DNA of 64,000 nucleotides from Anaerolineales bacterium (GCA_020851785.1 JADZCC010000004.1:53161-117160), one strand, 5' to 3'. Shown: positions 8,241-16,795, counted from the stretch's first letter. Notes: generated from the sequence alone by a model not told the origin. Numbers and translations are program-made.

Positions 8241-9238
8241 TGGATTGGCAGGCCGCATACCATCACAAACGCGCGTTGATTACCGGCGGGCTGGGCTTTA
8301 TTGGCAGTAACCTGGCGCGTAAACTCCTGGCTTTGGGAGTCGAAGTCACGATTGTAGATAATCTCGATTCGGATGGCGGCGGGAATCCATTTAACCTTGC
8401 GGGCGTGGAGCGGGACGTGCGTGTGATTCGCGCTGAACTTGCCGACGAAACTCAAATGAAACCATTGCTTCACGGACAGGATTATTTATTCAACCTGGCC
8501 GGGCAGATGAGTCACCTGGGCAGTATGCAAAACCCGCTTAAGGATTTACACGTTAATGCAACTTCGCAATTGCAAGTCTTGGAACTCTGCCGCGTGCAGA
8601 ATCCTGAAATCAAGATCGTCTTTGCCGGTACGCGTCAGGTCTATGGGCGGCCGCAAACTCTGCCCGTGGATGAACAGCACGCGCTCAAGCCAGTAGATAA
8701 TAACGGCGTGAGCAAACGCGCAGGCGAGATGTATCATCTGGTGTATCACCGCGCATACGGCATGAAAACCAGTGTCATCCGTATGACCAACGTGTATGGC
8801 CCGCGAATGCGCATCAAAGATGCGTCCCTCAATTTCATGGCCTGGTGGTTTCGTCAATTGTTGGCGGGCGCGCCCATTCAAATTTTTGGAACTGGCGCGC
8901 AAGTGCGCGACTTTACCTATGTGGACGACGTGGTTTCAGCGTTACTGTCGTGCGCGGCCGCGCCGGAGGCTTACGGAAAAATCTATAACTTGGGCGGGGA
9001 GCGGAGTAACCTCCTCAACCTGGCGCGCCGGATGATTGAACTCAACGGCGCTGGCGCCTACGAGCTTGTGCCTTTCCCTGAAGGACGCAAACGAATTGAC
9101 ATTGGCGACTACTATGCGGATTACAAGCTGATTCAGCGTGAGTTGGGTTGGGAGCCGCAAGTTTCGTTGGCCGCGGGCATTCGCCAAACTCTGGAATATT
9201 ATCGCGCGCATCAAAAGGAGTATCTGTCAGATGCCTGA
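8240..9238 (+). CDS. NAD-dependent sugar-nucleotide epimerase/dehydratase lacking the catalytic tyrosine
   Basis: 332 residues, extended SDR family. The Rossmann motif [16 protein letters not shown] (about 14-29) and [11 protein letters not shown] follow family rules, and [16 protein letters not shown] and YNLGGE are typical of UDP/dTDP-sugar epimerases. The usual YxxxK active site is changed: the segment reads N155-G-V-S-K159, with Asn where Tyr is expected. I know of related epimerase-like proteins that share an NGxxKxAGE motif, so this may be a defined subfamily rather than decay. Start ATG overlaps the previous stop by one base. Supplies or modifies the nucleotide sugar aminated by the next gene. 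Confidence 0.88.
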   Translation: MDWQAAYHHKRALITGGLGFIGSNLARKLLALGVEVTIVDNLDSDGGGNPFNLAGVERDVRVIRAELADETQMKPLLHGQDYLFNLAGQMSHLGSMQNPLKDLHVNATSQLQVLELCRVQNPEIKIVFAGTRQVYGRPQTLPVDEQHALKPVDNNGVSKRAGEMYHLVYHRAYGMKTSVIRMTNVYGPRMRIKDASLNFMAWWFRQLLAGAPIQIFGTGAQVRDFTYVDDVVSALLSCAAAPEAYGKIYNLGGERSNLLNLARRMIELNGAGAYELVPFPEGRKRIDIGDYYADYKLIQRELGWEPQVSLAAGIRQTLEYYRAHQKEYLSDA

Positions 9239-10337
9239 GATTCCGATGATTCAGTTAAGCGAACAATATCGCGCCTTGCGCGTGGAGTTGGATGAAACGG
9301 TCAGGCGGGTTTTTGAGCAGGGCGCGTTCATCCTCGGCGCTGAAGTGGCCGTGTTTGAAAGCGAGTTCGCCGCCTATTGCGAATCCGCTTATGCGGTTGG
9401 CGTGGCTTCCGGCACAGAGGCCTTGCAGTTGGCGCTGATGGCTTGCGGGGTTGGAGAAAATGATGAGGTGATCACCTCTGCCCATACCGCTGTGGCCACC
9501 GTCGCCGCGATTGAGGCGTGCGGCGCGCGTCCGCGTTTGGTGGATGTAACCCTCGAACGCTACACGCTCAATCCTGCTCTGCTTACTGAAGCGCTCAGCC
9601 AGCGGACGCGCGCCATCGTTCCGGTTCATCTCTATGGATGTCCCGCAGACTTGACTCCCATTTTGGAATTTGCAAAAACACAGGGACTTTTTGTCATCGA
9701 AGATTGCTCGCAGGCGCATGGCGCAACCTACGCCGGACGAAAAGTCGGCTCGTTTGGAGAGTTGGCCGCGTTTAGTTTTTATCCCACTAAAAATTTGGGC
9801 GCGTTTGGCGACGGGGGAGCGGTGACGACGAAAGACCCAAGCCTCGCGGAAAAACTGAAAGCCCTGCGCCAATATGGTTGGAAGGAACATTATGTCAGTT
9901 CGCTCAAAGGCTTGAACAGCCGCTTAGACGAATTGCAAGCCGCGCTCTTGCGCGTGAAATTAAGATATTTGGATGCGTGGAATCAGCGCCGCCGCGAATT
10001 GGCTAACTTATATTTGGAACTGTTGGCCGGGACGGAACTGACTTTGCCGATTCAGCCCGCAGATGCGACGCATGTCTTTCATCAATTTGTGATTCGCCAT
10101 CCCCAGCGTGATGCCTTGCGGGCTTTTCTAAAAGCGTGGGGCATTCATACGCTGATTCATTATCCTGTGCCGATTCATTTACAACCCGCCTATGCGGACC
10201 TGGGCTACGCGCGCGGCTCTCTTCCAAACGCAGAACGGGCGGCGAATGAAGTCCTCTCCCTGCCGCTCTACCCGGAGTTGACGGAAGAACAGGTCCGCTT
10301 TGTGTGTGCGGGCATTCGGGAGTTTGCGAAAGGCTAA
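9231..10337 (+). CDS. DegT/DnrJ/EryC1/StrS sugar aminotransferase
   Basis: 368 residues. PLP-dependent transaminase that converts a keto-sugar nucleotide to an amino sugar. The Schiff-base lysine is K187 in [17 protein letters not shown]. Other signatures: [13 protein letters not shown] near 60, [12 protein letters not shown], and [11 protein letters not shown] (PLP ring aspartate). Start chosen at ATG 9231, which has AAAAGGAG 10 nt upstream and gives the normal N-terminus MIQLSEQY; an upstream in-frame start would lie inside the epimerase gene. Overlaps the epimerase end by 8 bp. Last gene of the glycan operon. Confidence 0.93.
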   Translation: MPEIPMIQLSEQYRALRVELDETVRRVFEQGAFILGAEVAVFESEFAAYCESAYAVGVASGTEALQLALMACGVGENDEVITSAHTAVATVAAIEACGARPRLVDVTLERYTLNPALLTEALSQRTRAIVPVHLYGCPADLTPILEFAKTQGLFVIEDCSQAHGATYAGRKVGSFGELAAFSFYPTKNLGAFGDGGAVTTKDPSLAEKLKALRQYGWKEHYVSSLKGLNSRLDELQAALLRVKLRYLDAWNQRRRELANLYLELLAGTELTLPIQPADATHVFHQFVIRHPQRDALRAFLKAWGIHTLIHYPVPIHLQPAYADLGYARGSLPNAERAANEVLSLPLYPELTEEQVRFVCAGIREFAKG

Positions 10338-10423
10338 GTTTTCAATTGAAAAAGGCGTTTTTCCGCGTCCAATTTTGAAACGATCAGGTTGCTGGATTTT
10401 TTCAAGCTATTTTTTGAGCAGAG

Positions 10424-10429
10424 TATAAT
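10424..10429 (+). promoter_or_regulatory. -10 box of a leaderless promoter (MFS gene)
   Basis: TATAAT at 10424-10429 is followed by TTCCCCC and then ATG at 10437, so transcription should start at or next to the A of the ATG. A weak -35 (TTCAAG, 10401-10406) has a 17-bp spacer. No Shine-Dalgarno is present, consistent with a leaderless mRNA. The same arrangement is seen upstream of the gene starting at 46112. Confidence 0.6.
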
Positions 10430-10436
10430 TTCCCCC

Positions 10437-11681
10437 ATGACTAAAAACCTTGAAGCAATTGCCAGAAAAATTACCGGGATCTTGTTCGCGCAACAAGCGC
10501 TGGCTTCAGCGGGCTTTATTGCGGCGGCCACCCTAAACTCCATTGTGGGGAAGGAATTAACGCAAAACGCCAGTTGGGCGGGAGTTCCAACGGCGGTCTA
10601 TTTGTTGGCCGGGGCCTTCGCCGCTTTTGGCTGGGGCTATGTCTTCGATGCGATTGGCAGGCGCAAAGGGCTGACCATTGGCTTACTCTCCGGCGCGGTG
10701 GGTTCGGGCGTCACCTTTTATGCCATTGCGATTCATTCGTTCTTCTTTTTTATGATTGGGATGATTCTGATGGGCATTGGCAACGCGGCCGTGACGTTGG
10801 GCCGGTTTGCGGCGGCGGAAGTGAACAAGCCGGAGCATCGCGGGCGGGCGATTTCAAACGTGGTCATCGGCGGAACGGTCGGCTCGGTGATCGGCCCGTT
10901 TGTGGCGGGTCCGGCGGGTCACCTGGTGGGCGCGTGGGGCATTGATGAATTGGCAGGCGCGTATCTGGTGGCGTTGGTTTTATTCGCCATTGCGGCGGCG
11001 GTGGTCTTCATCGGCTTGCGCCCAGACCCGCGCGAGATCGGCCGGGAAGTGGCCGAAAAATTCCCGGAGGCCGGAGCAGTTATCAGCGGGGATGAGAAGC
11101 GTGGCTTGCTCAAAATTTTCAGCCAGCCTGCGGCTCTCGTCGCGCTGGTGGCGATGGTCCTCGGTCAAATGGTGATGGTCTTGGTGATGGTGATTACGTC
11201 CCTGCATATGCGCGGGCATCACCATGCGTTGACGGATATTTCGGCGGTGATCGCTTCGCACACATTTGGGATGTATGCCTTTTCGATTTTGTCTGGGCGA
11301 CTGGCGGATCGATGGGGGCGCGGCACGGTGATTTTGATTGGCTCCGTTACTTTAGTGGCGGCTTGTTTAGCCGCCACCATTTCGCCGGACGTTTTGCCGT
11401 TGGGCGTGGCGTTATTTTTGCTGGGGCTGGGTTGGAACTTTTGTTTTGTCGGCGGCTCCACGTTGCTGGCGGATCAACTTACGCCCGCCGAACGCGCGCG
11501 TACGCAGGGTTTCAACGACTTGTTGGTGGGGCTGGCTTCGGCAGTCGGGAGTTTGGAAAGCGGATTCATTTTCGCTTCGCTGGGGTATAACGTGATGGCG
11601 TATATCAGCGCGTTGATTTCGGCGATCCCGTTGGCTTGCGTGGCGTATTGGATGCTTCGTAGTAAACGTAAACCTGATTAA
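10437..11681 (+). CDS. Major facilitator superfamily transporter
   Basis: 414 residues with about 12 hydrophobic spans. The loop after span 2 is GYVFDAIGRRKGLTIG, the MFS motif (GxxxDxxGRRK), and the second half repeats it as SGRLADRWGRGTVILIG. Drug- or metabolite-exporter type; substrate unknown. Start set at ATG 10437 rather than an upstream in-frame ATG at 10389, because a TATAAT box (10424-10429) lies between them and would exclude the longer form from the transcript. The stop codon TAA (11679-11681) lies within the 8-bp target duplication of a small mobile element. Confidence 0.88.
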   Translation: MTKNLEAIARKITGILFAQQALASAGFIAAATLNSIVGKELTQNASWAGVPTAVYLLAGAFAAFGWGYVFDAIGRRKGLTIGLLSGAVGSGVTFYAIAIHSFFFFMIGMILMGIGNAAVTLGRFAAAEVNKPEHRGRAISNVVIGGTVGSVIGPFVAGPAGHLVGAWGIDELAGAYLVALVLFAIAAAVVFIGLRPDPREIGREVAEKFPEAGAVISGDEKRGLLKIFSQPAALVALVAMVLGQMVMVLVMVITSLHMRGHHHALTDISAVIASHTFGMYAFSILSGRLADRWGRGTVILIGSVTLVAACLAATISPDVLPLGVALFLLGLGWNFCFVGGSTLLADQLTPAERARTQGFNDLLVGLASAVGSLESGFIFASLGYNVMAYISALISAIPLACVAYWMLRSKRKPD

Positions 11682-11803
11682 CTCACCTTACGCAGTTTTG
11701 CGAAAATTCGTAAATTCTCCCTCACCCTCACCCTCTCCCAAAGGGAGAGGGGACTCCCTTCTCCAACGGGAGAAGGGTTGGGGATGAGGGCGCGTAAGGT
11801 GAG
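11682..11803. mobile_element. MITE-like element 1 (122 bp, 12-bp inverted ends)
   Basis: The ends are perfect inverted repeats, CTCACCTTACGC (11682-11693) and GCGTAAGGTGAG (11792-11803). The flanks are a perfect 8-bp direct repeat, CTGATTAA, at 11674-11681 and 11804-11811, which reads as a target-site duplication. The interior has no coding frame and consists of CCCTCACCC runs and two hairpins (CTCTCCC/GGGAGAG, CCCTTCTCC/GGGAGAAGGG). It inserted at the stop codon of the MFS gene, whose TAA is recreated in the duplication. It shares the CTTACG(C) terminal motif with the element at 37731. Confidence 0.75.
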
Positions 11804-11814
11804 CTGATTAATAG

Positions 11815-11859
11815 AAAACGTCCCGAAGGTTATACAACCTTCGGGACGTTTTTATTTTT
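11815..11859. terminator. Bidirectional terminator
   Basis: AAAACGTCCCGAAGGTT (11815-11831) pairs perfectly with AACCTTCGGGACGTTTT (11836-11852) around an ATAC loop. T-runs follow on both strands. It lies between the converging MFS gene and the DUF937-like gene, and probably serves both. Confidence 0.85.
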
Positions 11860-11868
11860 CAAACGCAA

Positions 11869-12654
11869 TTACTTTTTCGGTCCGGCTTTGGCGCCAGCCG
11901 AGCCTAATTTTTTTCCGCCGAGGGATTTAGGCTTTGCGCCCGCGCTGGCGGGCTTGGCCGAAGCGCCCCTGGCGGTGGAAATTTTGCTCACGGTTTTGCC
12001 CACGCTGGCGAAAGCCAGTTGAAGCGCTTGTTCGGTTTGGGCTTCGTCTAAACCAGTCTTTTGCGAGAGTTCGTTAATCATCCCGCTTTGGCGCAGGACG
12101 TTTGAATCCACTTTGCCGGAGGTCATCTGCCCGAGCATGTTGTCCAAATCAAACGAATTGGAATCGCGGCCGGAGGTGGGGTAGTGGGCCAGCAATTTAT
12201 GCACCACGAAGGAAAGCACGATCATCGCAATTTGCGGCGGGATGTTGGCCTTTTTGGCCAACGGCGCCACAAAGGGCGTGAGCAAAGCCATGATCGGGTC
12301 GTTGTTGCTCATGGAAGCGGATGAATTTCCCTGCCCACCCATAAAGGTTTCGAGCAGGCCCATCATGCCGCTTAAGTCCGTGCCGGAGCCGCCGCCCAGG
12401 TTTTGGGTCTGCGCGCCGCCCGTCGGTTGAGATTGCCCGCCGAGCAAACTGCCGATCAAATTGGCGGCCACTTCCATCCCAGAGGAACCGCTTCCCGCGT
12501 TGGGATTAATCGGCGCGTGCGCTCCGTCGGTGGATTGCGGTTGCCCGCCGAGTAAACCGCCGATCAGGCTGGCCATTGGGTCTGCTCCCGCTTGTTGGGC
12601 ATTGCCCTGCTGACGGGAATCCACCAACACTTTGAGAATATCTTCCATGGACAT
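11869..12654 (-). CDS. DUF937-like low-complexity protein
   Basis: 261 residues. The N-terminal half is rich in Gly, Gln and Ser with repeated SLIGGLLGGQ-type units (three copies of GGLLGGQ/GSLLGGQ-like segments). A hydrophobic stretch IAMIVLSFVVHKLLAH lies near 140-160. The C-terminal KVDSNVLRQSG..ELSQKTGLDEAQTEQALQLAF resembles the helical DUF937 (YidB) fold. The last 35 residues are Lys/Ala/Gly-rich. Function unknown. AAGGAG sits 8 nt before the ATG. It ends against the bidirectional terminator and is followed upstream by a zinc-ribbon gene on the same strand. Confidence 0.65.
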   Translation of the reverse strand: MSMEDILKVLVDSRQQGNAQQAGADPMASLIGGLLGGQPQSTDGAHAPINPNAGSGSSGMEVAANLIGSLLGGQSQPTGGAQTQNLGGGSGTDLSGMMGLLETFMGGQGNSSASMSNNDPIMALLTPFVAPLAKKANIPPQIAMIVLSFVVHKLLAHYPTSGRDSNSFDLDNMLGQMTSGKVDSNVLRQSGMINELSQKTGLDEAQTEQALQLAFASVGKTVSKISTARGASAKPASAGAKPKSLGGKKLGSAGAKAGPKK

Positions 12655-12722
12655 TGCATCATCTCCTTGAGAAAAATAGAAATAAAAAGGCGGCGTCTCA
12701 GCGCCGCACAGGTTGGATGAAA

Positions 12723-13001
12723 TTATTCGGCGGAACTTTCGCTGGCGGTTTTCTTTTCCACCTTGGTTTCAGACTTGCTTTCAGTTTTCTCCGCCTTGGT
12801 GGTGGAGGTAGCCCCAGAGGGGGATTTATGATCCGTGGCGTAAAACCCCGAACCTTTGAAAATAATTTTGGTCGGCGTAATCACCTTCTTCAACGCCTTC
12901 TTGCGGCATTCCGGGCAGGTCTTCAGCGGGTTATCGGTAAACGCTTGGTGTTTTTCAAACTGGATTCCGCAGTTTTCACAGCGGTAGGTATAAACGGGCA
13001 T
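12723..13001 (-). CDS. FmdB-family zinc-ribbon protein
   Basis: 92 residues. MPVYTYRCENCGIQFEKHQ and TCPECRKKALKKVITP give the two CxxC knuckles (CENC and CPEC) of the FmdB/CxxC_CxxC_SSSS putative regulatory family, followed by IIFKGSGFYATD, which is the family's usual end of the ordered region. The tail is a disordered S/T/K/E-rich segment. Start at ATG 13001 because AAGGAG lies 7 nt upstream and the protein begins exactly at the family N-terminus. Exact function is not established for the family. Confidence 0.88.
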   Translation of the reverse strand: MPVYTYRCENCGIQFEKHQAFTDNPLKTCPECRKKALKKVITPTKIIFKGSGFYATDHKSPSGATSTTKAEKTESKSETKVEKKTASESSAE

Positions 13002-13082
13002 TCGAGGTCTCCTTGCTTCTCTTAAATGAACGCTGGCATTATAGCTTTTCTGGCAGGGCATGACAAGCCTTTGAAGGCGGCA

Positions 13083-13091
13083 TGTTATAAT
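13083..13091 (+). promoter_or_regulatory. Extended -10 promoter of trpS
   Basis: TGT followed by TATAAT (TATAAT at 13086-13091) matches an extended -10. The predicted start near 13098 gives a leader of about 36 nt before the ATG at 13134, which has AGAGGA as ribosome binding site. Confidence 0.6.
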
Positions 13092-13133
13092 TTTCTAATA
13101 TTGATACAGAAACAACTTCACAGAGGATCACAC

Positions 13134-14120
13134 ATGGCAAAAAAAGGTAGAGTATTTTCGGGAGCCCGGCCAACCGGCCGCCAACATTTGGGGAATTATC
13201 TCGGCGCAATCAAAAATTATGTGGCCATGCAGGCGGATTACGATTGCGTGTATTGCATTGTGGACGTTCACGCGCTGACCACAGTGGAAACGACGCAGGA
13301 ACTACGGGCCAACACGCTGGAAATGGCCCTCGACTGGCTCGCCGCTGGCATCCGCCCGGAGGAAGCGATTCTTTTCGTGCAATCCCACGTCCCGGAAGTG
13401 ATGGAACTGCATACTTATCTCTCCATGGTGACGCAGTTCGGCAAACTGACCGACCTGCCCACCTTCAAAGAAAAAGTCCGCCAGCAACCGGAGAATGTCA
13501 ACTACGGTTTGCTTGGCTATCCCGTGTTGATGACCGCCGACATCGTCCTCTACAAAACCGATATTGTTCCAGTGGGTATTGACCAGGCCCCGCACTTGGA
13601 ATTTGCCCGCGAAATTGTCCGCTCTTTTAATTATCGGTATGGCGCCAAAGTTTTAATCGAGCCGCAAGTCAAGCATACCGAGATCCTCAAAGTGGTGGGC
13701 ATTGACGGCAAAGATAAAATGAGCAAGAGTCTGAATAATCATATCGAGTTGGCTTCCACGCCGGAGGAGACAACCAAACGCGTGCGCGAAATGGTCACCG
13801 ACCCGGCCCGCGTCAAACGCACCGACCCAGGCAACCCGGATGTGTGCAACGTCTTCACCTTGCACAAAATCTTCTCTCCGCAAGAAGAAGTGGACATGAT
13901 CAACGTGGAATGTCGGCGGGCAGGCATTGGCTGTGTGGATTGCAAAATGCGCCTGGCCAACAACTTGAACAAACACCTCGAACCGTTCCGCGCCAAACGC
14001 GCCGAACTGGCCGCGCAGGAAAGCTACGTGCGCGACGTGTTAAATGACGGCGCCAAACGCGCCGGAGCGATTGCCCAACAAACCATGCTCGAAGTCCGCG
14101 AGGCAATGCAGTTGCCGTAA
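13134..14120 (+). CDS. trpS: Tryptophanyl-tRNA synthetase
   Basis: 328 residues, the normal length for bacterial TrpRS. It charges tRNA-Trp with tryptophan. The class I HIGH-type motif is in GARPTGRQHLGNYLGA (about 10-25) and the KMSKS loop is DKMSKSLNNHIE near 193-204. YPVLMTADIVLYK and PVGIDQAPHLEFAREI are TrpRS hallmarks. Start set at 13134 with AGAGGA upstream. An in-frame ATG at 13026 exists but lies before the promoter. Followed 22 nt later by dtd, so tRNA charging and D-aminoacyl-tRNA proofreading genes are together. Confidence 0.96.
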   Translation: MAKKGRVFSGARPTGRQHLGNYLGAIKNYVAMQADYDCVYCIVDVHALTTVETTQELRANTLEMALDWLAAGIRPEEAILFVQSHVPEVMELHTYLSMVTQFGKLTDLPTFKEKVRQQPENVNYGLLGYPVLMTADIVLYKTDIVPVGIDQAPHLEFAREIVRSFNYRYGAKVLIEPQVKHTEILKVVGIDGKDKMSKSLNNHIELASTPEETTKRVREMVTDPARVKRTDPGNPDVCNVFTLHKIFSPQEEVDMINVECRRAGIGCVDCKMRLANNLNKHLEPFRAKRAELAAQESYVRDVLNDGAKRAGAIAQQTMLEVREAMQLP

Positions 14121-14142
14121 ACGCGCAGGTTAAAAAGTACAA

Positions 14143-14580
14143 GTGCGAGCCTTAATTCAAAGAGTTTCCCGCGCCAGCGTTACCGTCAATCAACAGACCA
14201 TTTCCGCCATTGGAAAAGGTCTGTTGATTCTTTTAGGCGTTGGGCATGGCGATGATGAAACGCAGGCGCAATTCCTCGCCGAAAAAATTGCCAACCTCAG
14301 AATCTTTGAAGATGAAAATGGCAAAACCAATTTATCGGTTTTGGACGTGCAAGGCCAAGCGCTGGTCGTTTCGCAATTTACCTTATACGCCGACGCGCGC
14401 AAAGGTCGCCGCCCATCTTTTATAGACGCCGCCCTGCCACACGTGGCCGAACCGCTGGTGACGCGCTTTGCCGAACTGCTCAACGCGCAAGGCGTACCCA
14501 CGCAAACCGGCCAATTTGGGGCGCACATGCACGTCGAAATTCACAACGACGGCCCCGTCACCATTTGGCTGGAAAAATAA
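14143..14580 (+). CDS. dtd: D-aminoacyl-tRNA deacylase
   Basis: 145 residues. Dtd removes D-amino acids from mischarged tRNAs. Motifs: [13 protein letters not shown] at the N-terminus, [20 protein letters not shown] (the SQFTL segment of the active site) near 76-96, and the Gly-cisPro-type C-terminal segment [11 protein letters not shown]. The start is GTG at 14143, fixed by the conserved N-terminus. Its stop is directly abutted by the ATG of the next gene (TAAATG), so the two are probably co-transcribed with trpS. Confidence 0.95.
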   Translation: MRALIQRVSRASVTVNQQTISAIGKGLLILLGVGHGDDETQAQFLAEKIANLRIFEDENGKTNLSVLDVQGQALVVSQFTLYADARKGRRPSFIDAALPHVAEPLVTRFAELLNAQGVPTQTGQFGAHMHVEIHNDGPVTIWLEK

Positions 14581-16422
14581 ATGAAACTTTTTTTTGCGCG
14601 GTATGAAACGCCAGTCAAAATTCTGGTTTTTATCAGCTACGCCGGCCTGCGCGCGTTCACCACTCTCGCCGCGCTCCATGCCCCGCGCGAACTGGCGGAT
14701 ACGATCATCTACGCCGCCATCTCGCTCAAACCCATCCTCAACGCCAACTTTCTTCACGTCCTGCGCCCGTTCGTCTTTCCCCTGCTTTTACAAATCACCC
14801 AACGCGATTATGACCAGGCCGCCGCGCTTCAATTAACCGTGACGATATTAAGTTGGGGCGCGCTGGCTTTCAGCGTCTCCGCCTCTTTGCGGACCGTAAG
14901 CCTGCGCCTCTTTTCTTTTGGCATTCTCCTCGCTGTCAGTTTAGTTCGTCATCTGGCCGGTTGGGATTTTGTGATGATGACCGAATCGCTTTCGCTTTCG
15001 TCCTTCCTCCTCTTCGTCGCCTGCGGAATTTGGCTCTCGCGCGGCTGGAAATTTTATAAAGTTGTTATCTTATCCATCGTTGCCTTTCTCTTCGCCTTCA
15101 CGCGCGACACAAACGCCTACCTCCTGCTCATGGCCGCGGGGATGCTTTTGCTGGCTGTGGCGTTCCGCTGGGCCAAGCCGCAAACGTTAACCGTGGCGGG
15201 AATTTTTCTGGCCATCTTCTTCCTCAACAACCTCAGCGCAAACGTGAGCGGACGTTGGGAATTTCCGTTTATCAACGTGGTGGGCAAGCGCATTTTGCCG
15301 TACACGGATATGCTTCAAGCCTTTCAGGCCTGCGGAATGCCGATAAATGATGAACTGCTTAGTTTGGCGGGGTTATATGCCAACGCCAACGAGCGCCAAT
15401 TTTATGAAGACCCGGCGCTGGAAGATTTTCGTCGGTGGGTGAGCGCGGACGGAAAAACCTGTTACATGCAGTGGCTGGTTTTGAATCCGGCGCAGAGCGT
15501 GAGTCAGGTCTGGCAGGAATTTGACGGGTTGATTTACTTTCAGGATGTCGCCAAATATTTCTCCAGAAAATATGTAGACTTGCTTCCTTCGCGGGTGGAA
15601 CGGGTTTTGTATCCGGTGTATTTCATCCGCTGGATTTTTGGGGTATTAACGCTGGGCGCGGCGCTGGCCATTTATAAAAAACGCTGGCGCGAAAATTCGC
15701 TTTGGGCGCTTTTTATTTTCCTGGCGTTGACCATTTTTCCGCATTTGTTCATCACCTGGCATGGCGACGCCATGGCCGTGGAGCGCCACGCGCTTTCGGT
15801 GGGTTTGCAAGTGGCATTAACCTTTTGGTTGTTAATCTTCCTGGGGCTGGAGGAGACTGGGAAATGTTTCAGCGTGGGAAATGCCGCTGAAACGCTGGCC
15901 GGCTCCCCCGTAGACAGAAGCGAACCGCTGAATCCAATGCTCAAACCGAATGCGCTCCAAAAGTTCCTCCATCGTTTTTTGATGTTGAAATGGGTCTCGG
16001 CGATTTTGGCGCTGGTCTTGTATCGCCTGGATACATGGATTTCAAAATGGACGCGCGGAAGACATACGCTCACAGAAATTGCGGGCCTGCCGATGATTTA
16101 CCTGACGACGCTGGGCGCGAAGACCGGCCAGCCGCGTACCATGCCGCTGGTGGGGCTGTGGGATGGCGAAAAGATTGCGCTGGTTGGCTCCAACTTTGGG
16201 CGTAAGCCCAACCCGGGCTGGTACTACAACTTGAAGCAGAATCCGGTCTGTGAGATTGCGCATCAAGGATCGAAGCAAAAATACAGGGCGCGGCAGGCGG
16301 AAGGCGCGGAGCGCGAGCGCTATTGGCAGTTGGCGGTTTCGTATTATCGAGGCTATGCGTTATATGAGAAGCGGGCGGCGCATCGTATCATTCCGATTAT
16401 GATTTTGGAACCCTTAAAATAA
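14581..16422 (+). CDS. Multi-span membrane protein fused to an F420-dependent nitroreductase-like domain
   Basis: 613 residues in one uninterrupted frame. Residues 1 to about 430 form a polytopic membrane protein with about ten spans, without a family I recognise but similar in style to GT-C membrane proteins (DTNAYLLLMAAGM, FPHLFITWHGDAMAVERHAL). Residues about 468-613 are a Ddn/DUF385-type deazaflavin (F420)-dependent domain: LTTLGAKTGQPRTMPLVGLWDGEKIALVGSNFGRKPNPGWYYN is very close to the family core. Met468 (codon at 15982) could be an internal start or the original start of a separate gene. Whether one or two proteins are made cannot be told from sequence. Confidence 0.75.
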   Translation: MKLFFARYETPVKILVFISYAGLRAFTTLAALHAPRELADTIIYAAISLKPILNANFLHVLRPFVFPLLLQITQRDYDQAAALQLTVTILSWGALAFSVSASLRTVSLRLFSFGILLAVSLVRHLAGWDFVMMTESLSLSSFLLFVACGIWLSRGWKFYKVVILSIVAFLFAFTRDTNAYLLLMAAGMLLLAVAFRWAKPQTLTVAGIFLAIFFLNNLSANVSGRWEFPFINVVGKRILPYTDMLQAFQACGMPINDELLSLAGLYANANERQFYEDPALEDFRRWVSADGKTCYMQWLVLNPAQSVSQVWQEFDGLIYFQDVAKYFSRKYVDLLPSRVERVLYPVYFIRWIFGVLTLGAALAIYKKRWRENSLWALFIFLALTIFPHLFITWHGDAMAVERHALSVGLQVALTFWLLIFLGLEETGKCFSVGNAAETLAGSPVDRSEPLNPMLKPNALQKFLHRFLMLKWVSAILALVLYRLDTWISKWTRGRHTLTEIAGLPMIYLTTLGAKTGQPRTMPLVGLWDGEKIALVGSNFGRKPNPGWYYNLKQNPVCEIAHQGSKQKYRARQAEGAERERYWQLAVSYYRGYALYEKRAAHRIIPIMILEPLK

Positions 16423-16451
16423 TTGTCAGGATTAAAATTGTATGATAAAGT
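16423..16451 (+). promoter_or_regulatory. Putative csp promoter with a long leader
   Basis: TTGTCA (16423-16428) and TAAAGT (16446-16451) are spaced by 17 bp. Transcription from about 16458 would give a leader near 130 nt before the cold-shock gene, similar in size to the long leaders of cspA-type mRNAs. The box overlaps the end of the upstream gene. Confidence 0.45.
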
Positions 16452-16585
16452 TGGCGGGACAGGATGTAAGTAGGTTTTCGTTAGGAAGTAGAAAGCAATG
16501 ACGCACGTACGTGAGTTGTTTTTTTTGACCGTCCGATGGAAGACATACTTCGCCGCTTATTTTTCTTTTTTGCTTAGGAGGCAAA

Positions 16586-16795
16586 ATGTCAGAACGTATT
16601 GTCGGAACGGTCAAGTGGTTCAATGGTTCAAAAGGCTATGGCTTTATTGAGCGCGAAGGTGGAGCGGACGTTTTCGTTCACTTCTCCGCGATCAAGGCGG
16701 ATGGCTTCAAGAACTTGCAAGAAGGCCAAAAGGTGGAATTCACCATCGAAAAAGGCCCGAAAGGCTTGCAAGCCGCTGAAGTCGTAATTCTCTAA
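16586..16795 (+). CDS. Cold-shock protein, CspA family
   Basis: 69 residues, the normal single cold-shock-domain length. Nucleic-acid chaperone that binds single-stranded RNA/DNA. RNP1 is KGYGFIE (about 17-23) and RNP2 is DVFVHFS (about 29-35); the start [20 protein letters not shown] is classical. A strong ribosome binding site, AGGAGG, lies 6 nt before the ATG. A perfect hairpin with T-run follows. The long 5' leader may regulate translation with temperature, as in E. coli cspA; this is inference. Confidence 0.96.
   Translation: MSERIVGTVKWFNGSKGYGFIEREGGADVFVHFSAIKADGFKNLQEGQKVEFTIEKGPKGLQAAEVVIL

Noticed and set aside
10389..10436. Longer start of the MFS gene
   Set aside because: The -10 box lies inside it and would exclude it from the transcript; no signal peptide or conserved residues are gained.
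11682..11803. CCCTCACCC-rich core as a CRISPR or REP array
   Set aside because: The repeats are not regularly spaced direct repeats with spacers, and the inverted ends with target duplication explain it better.
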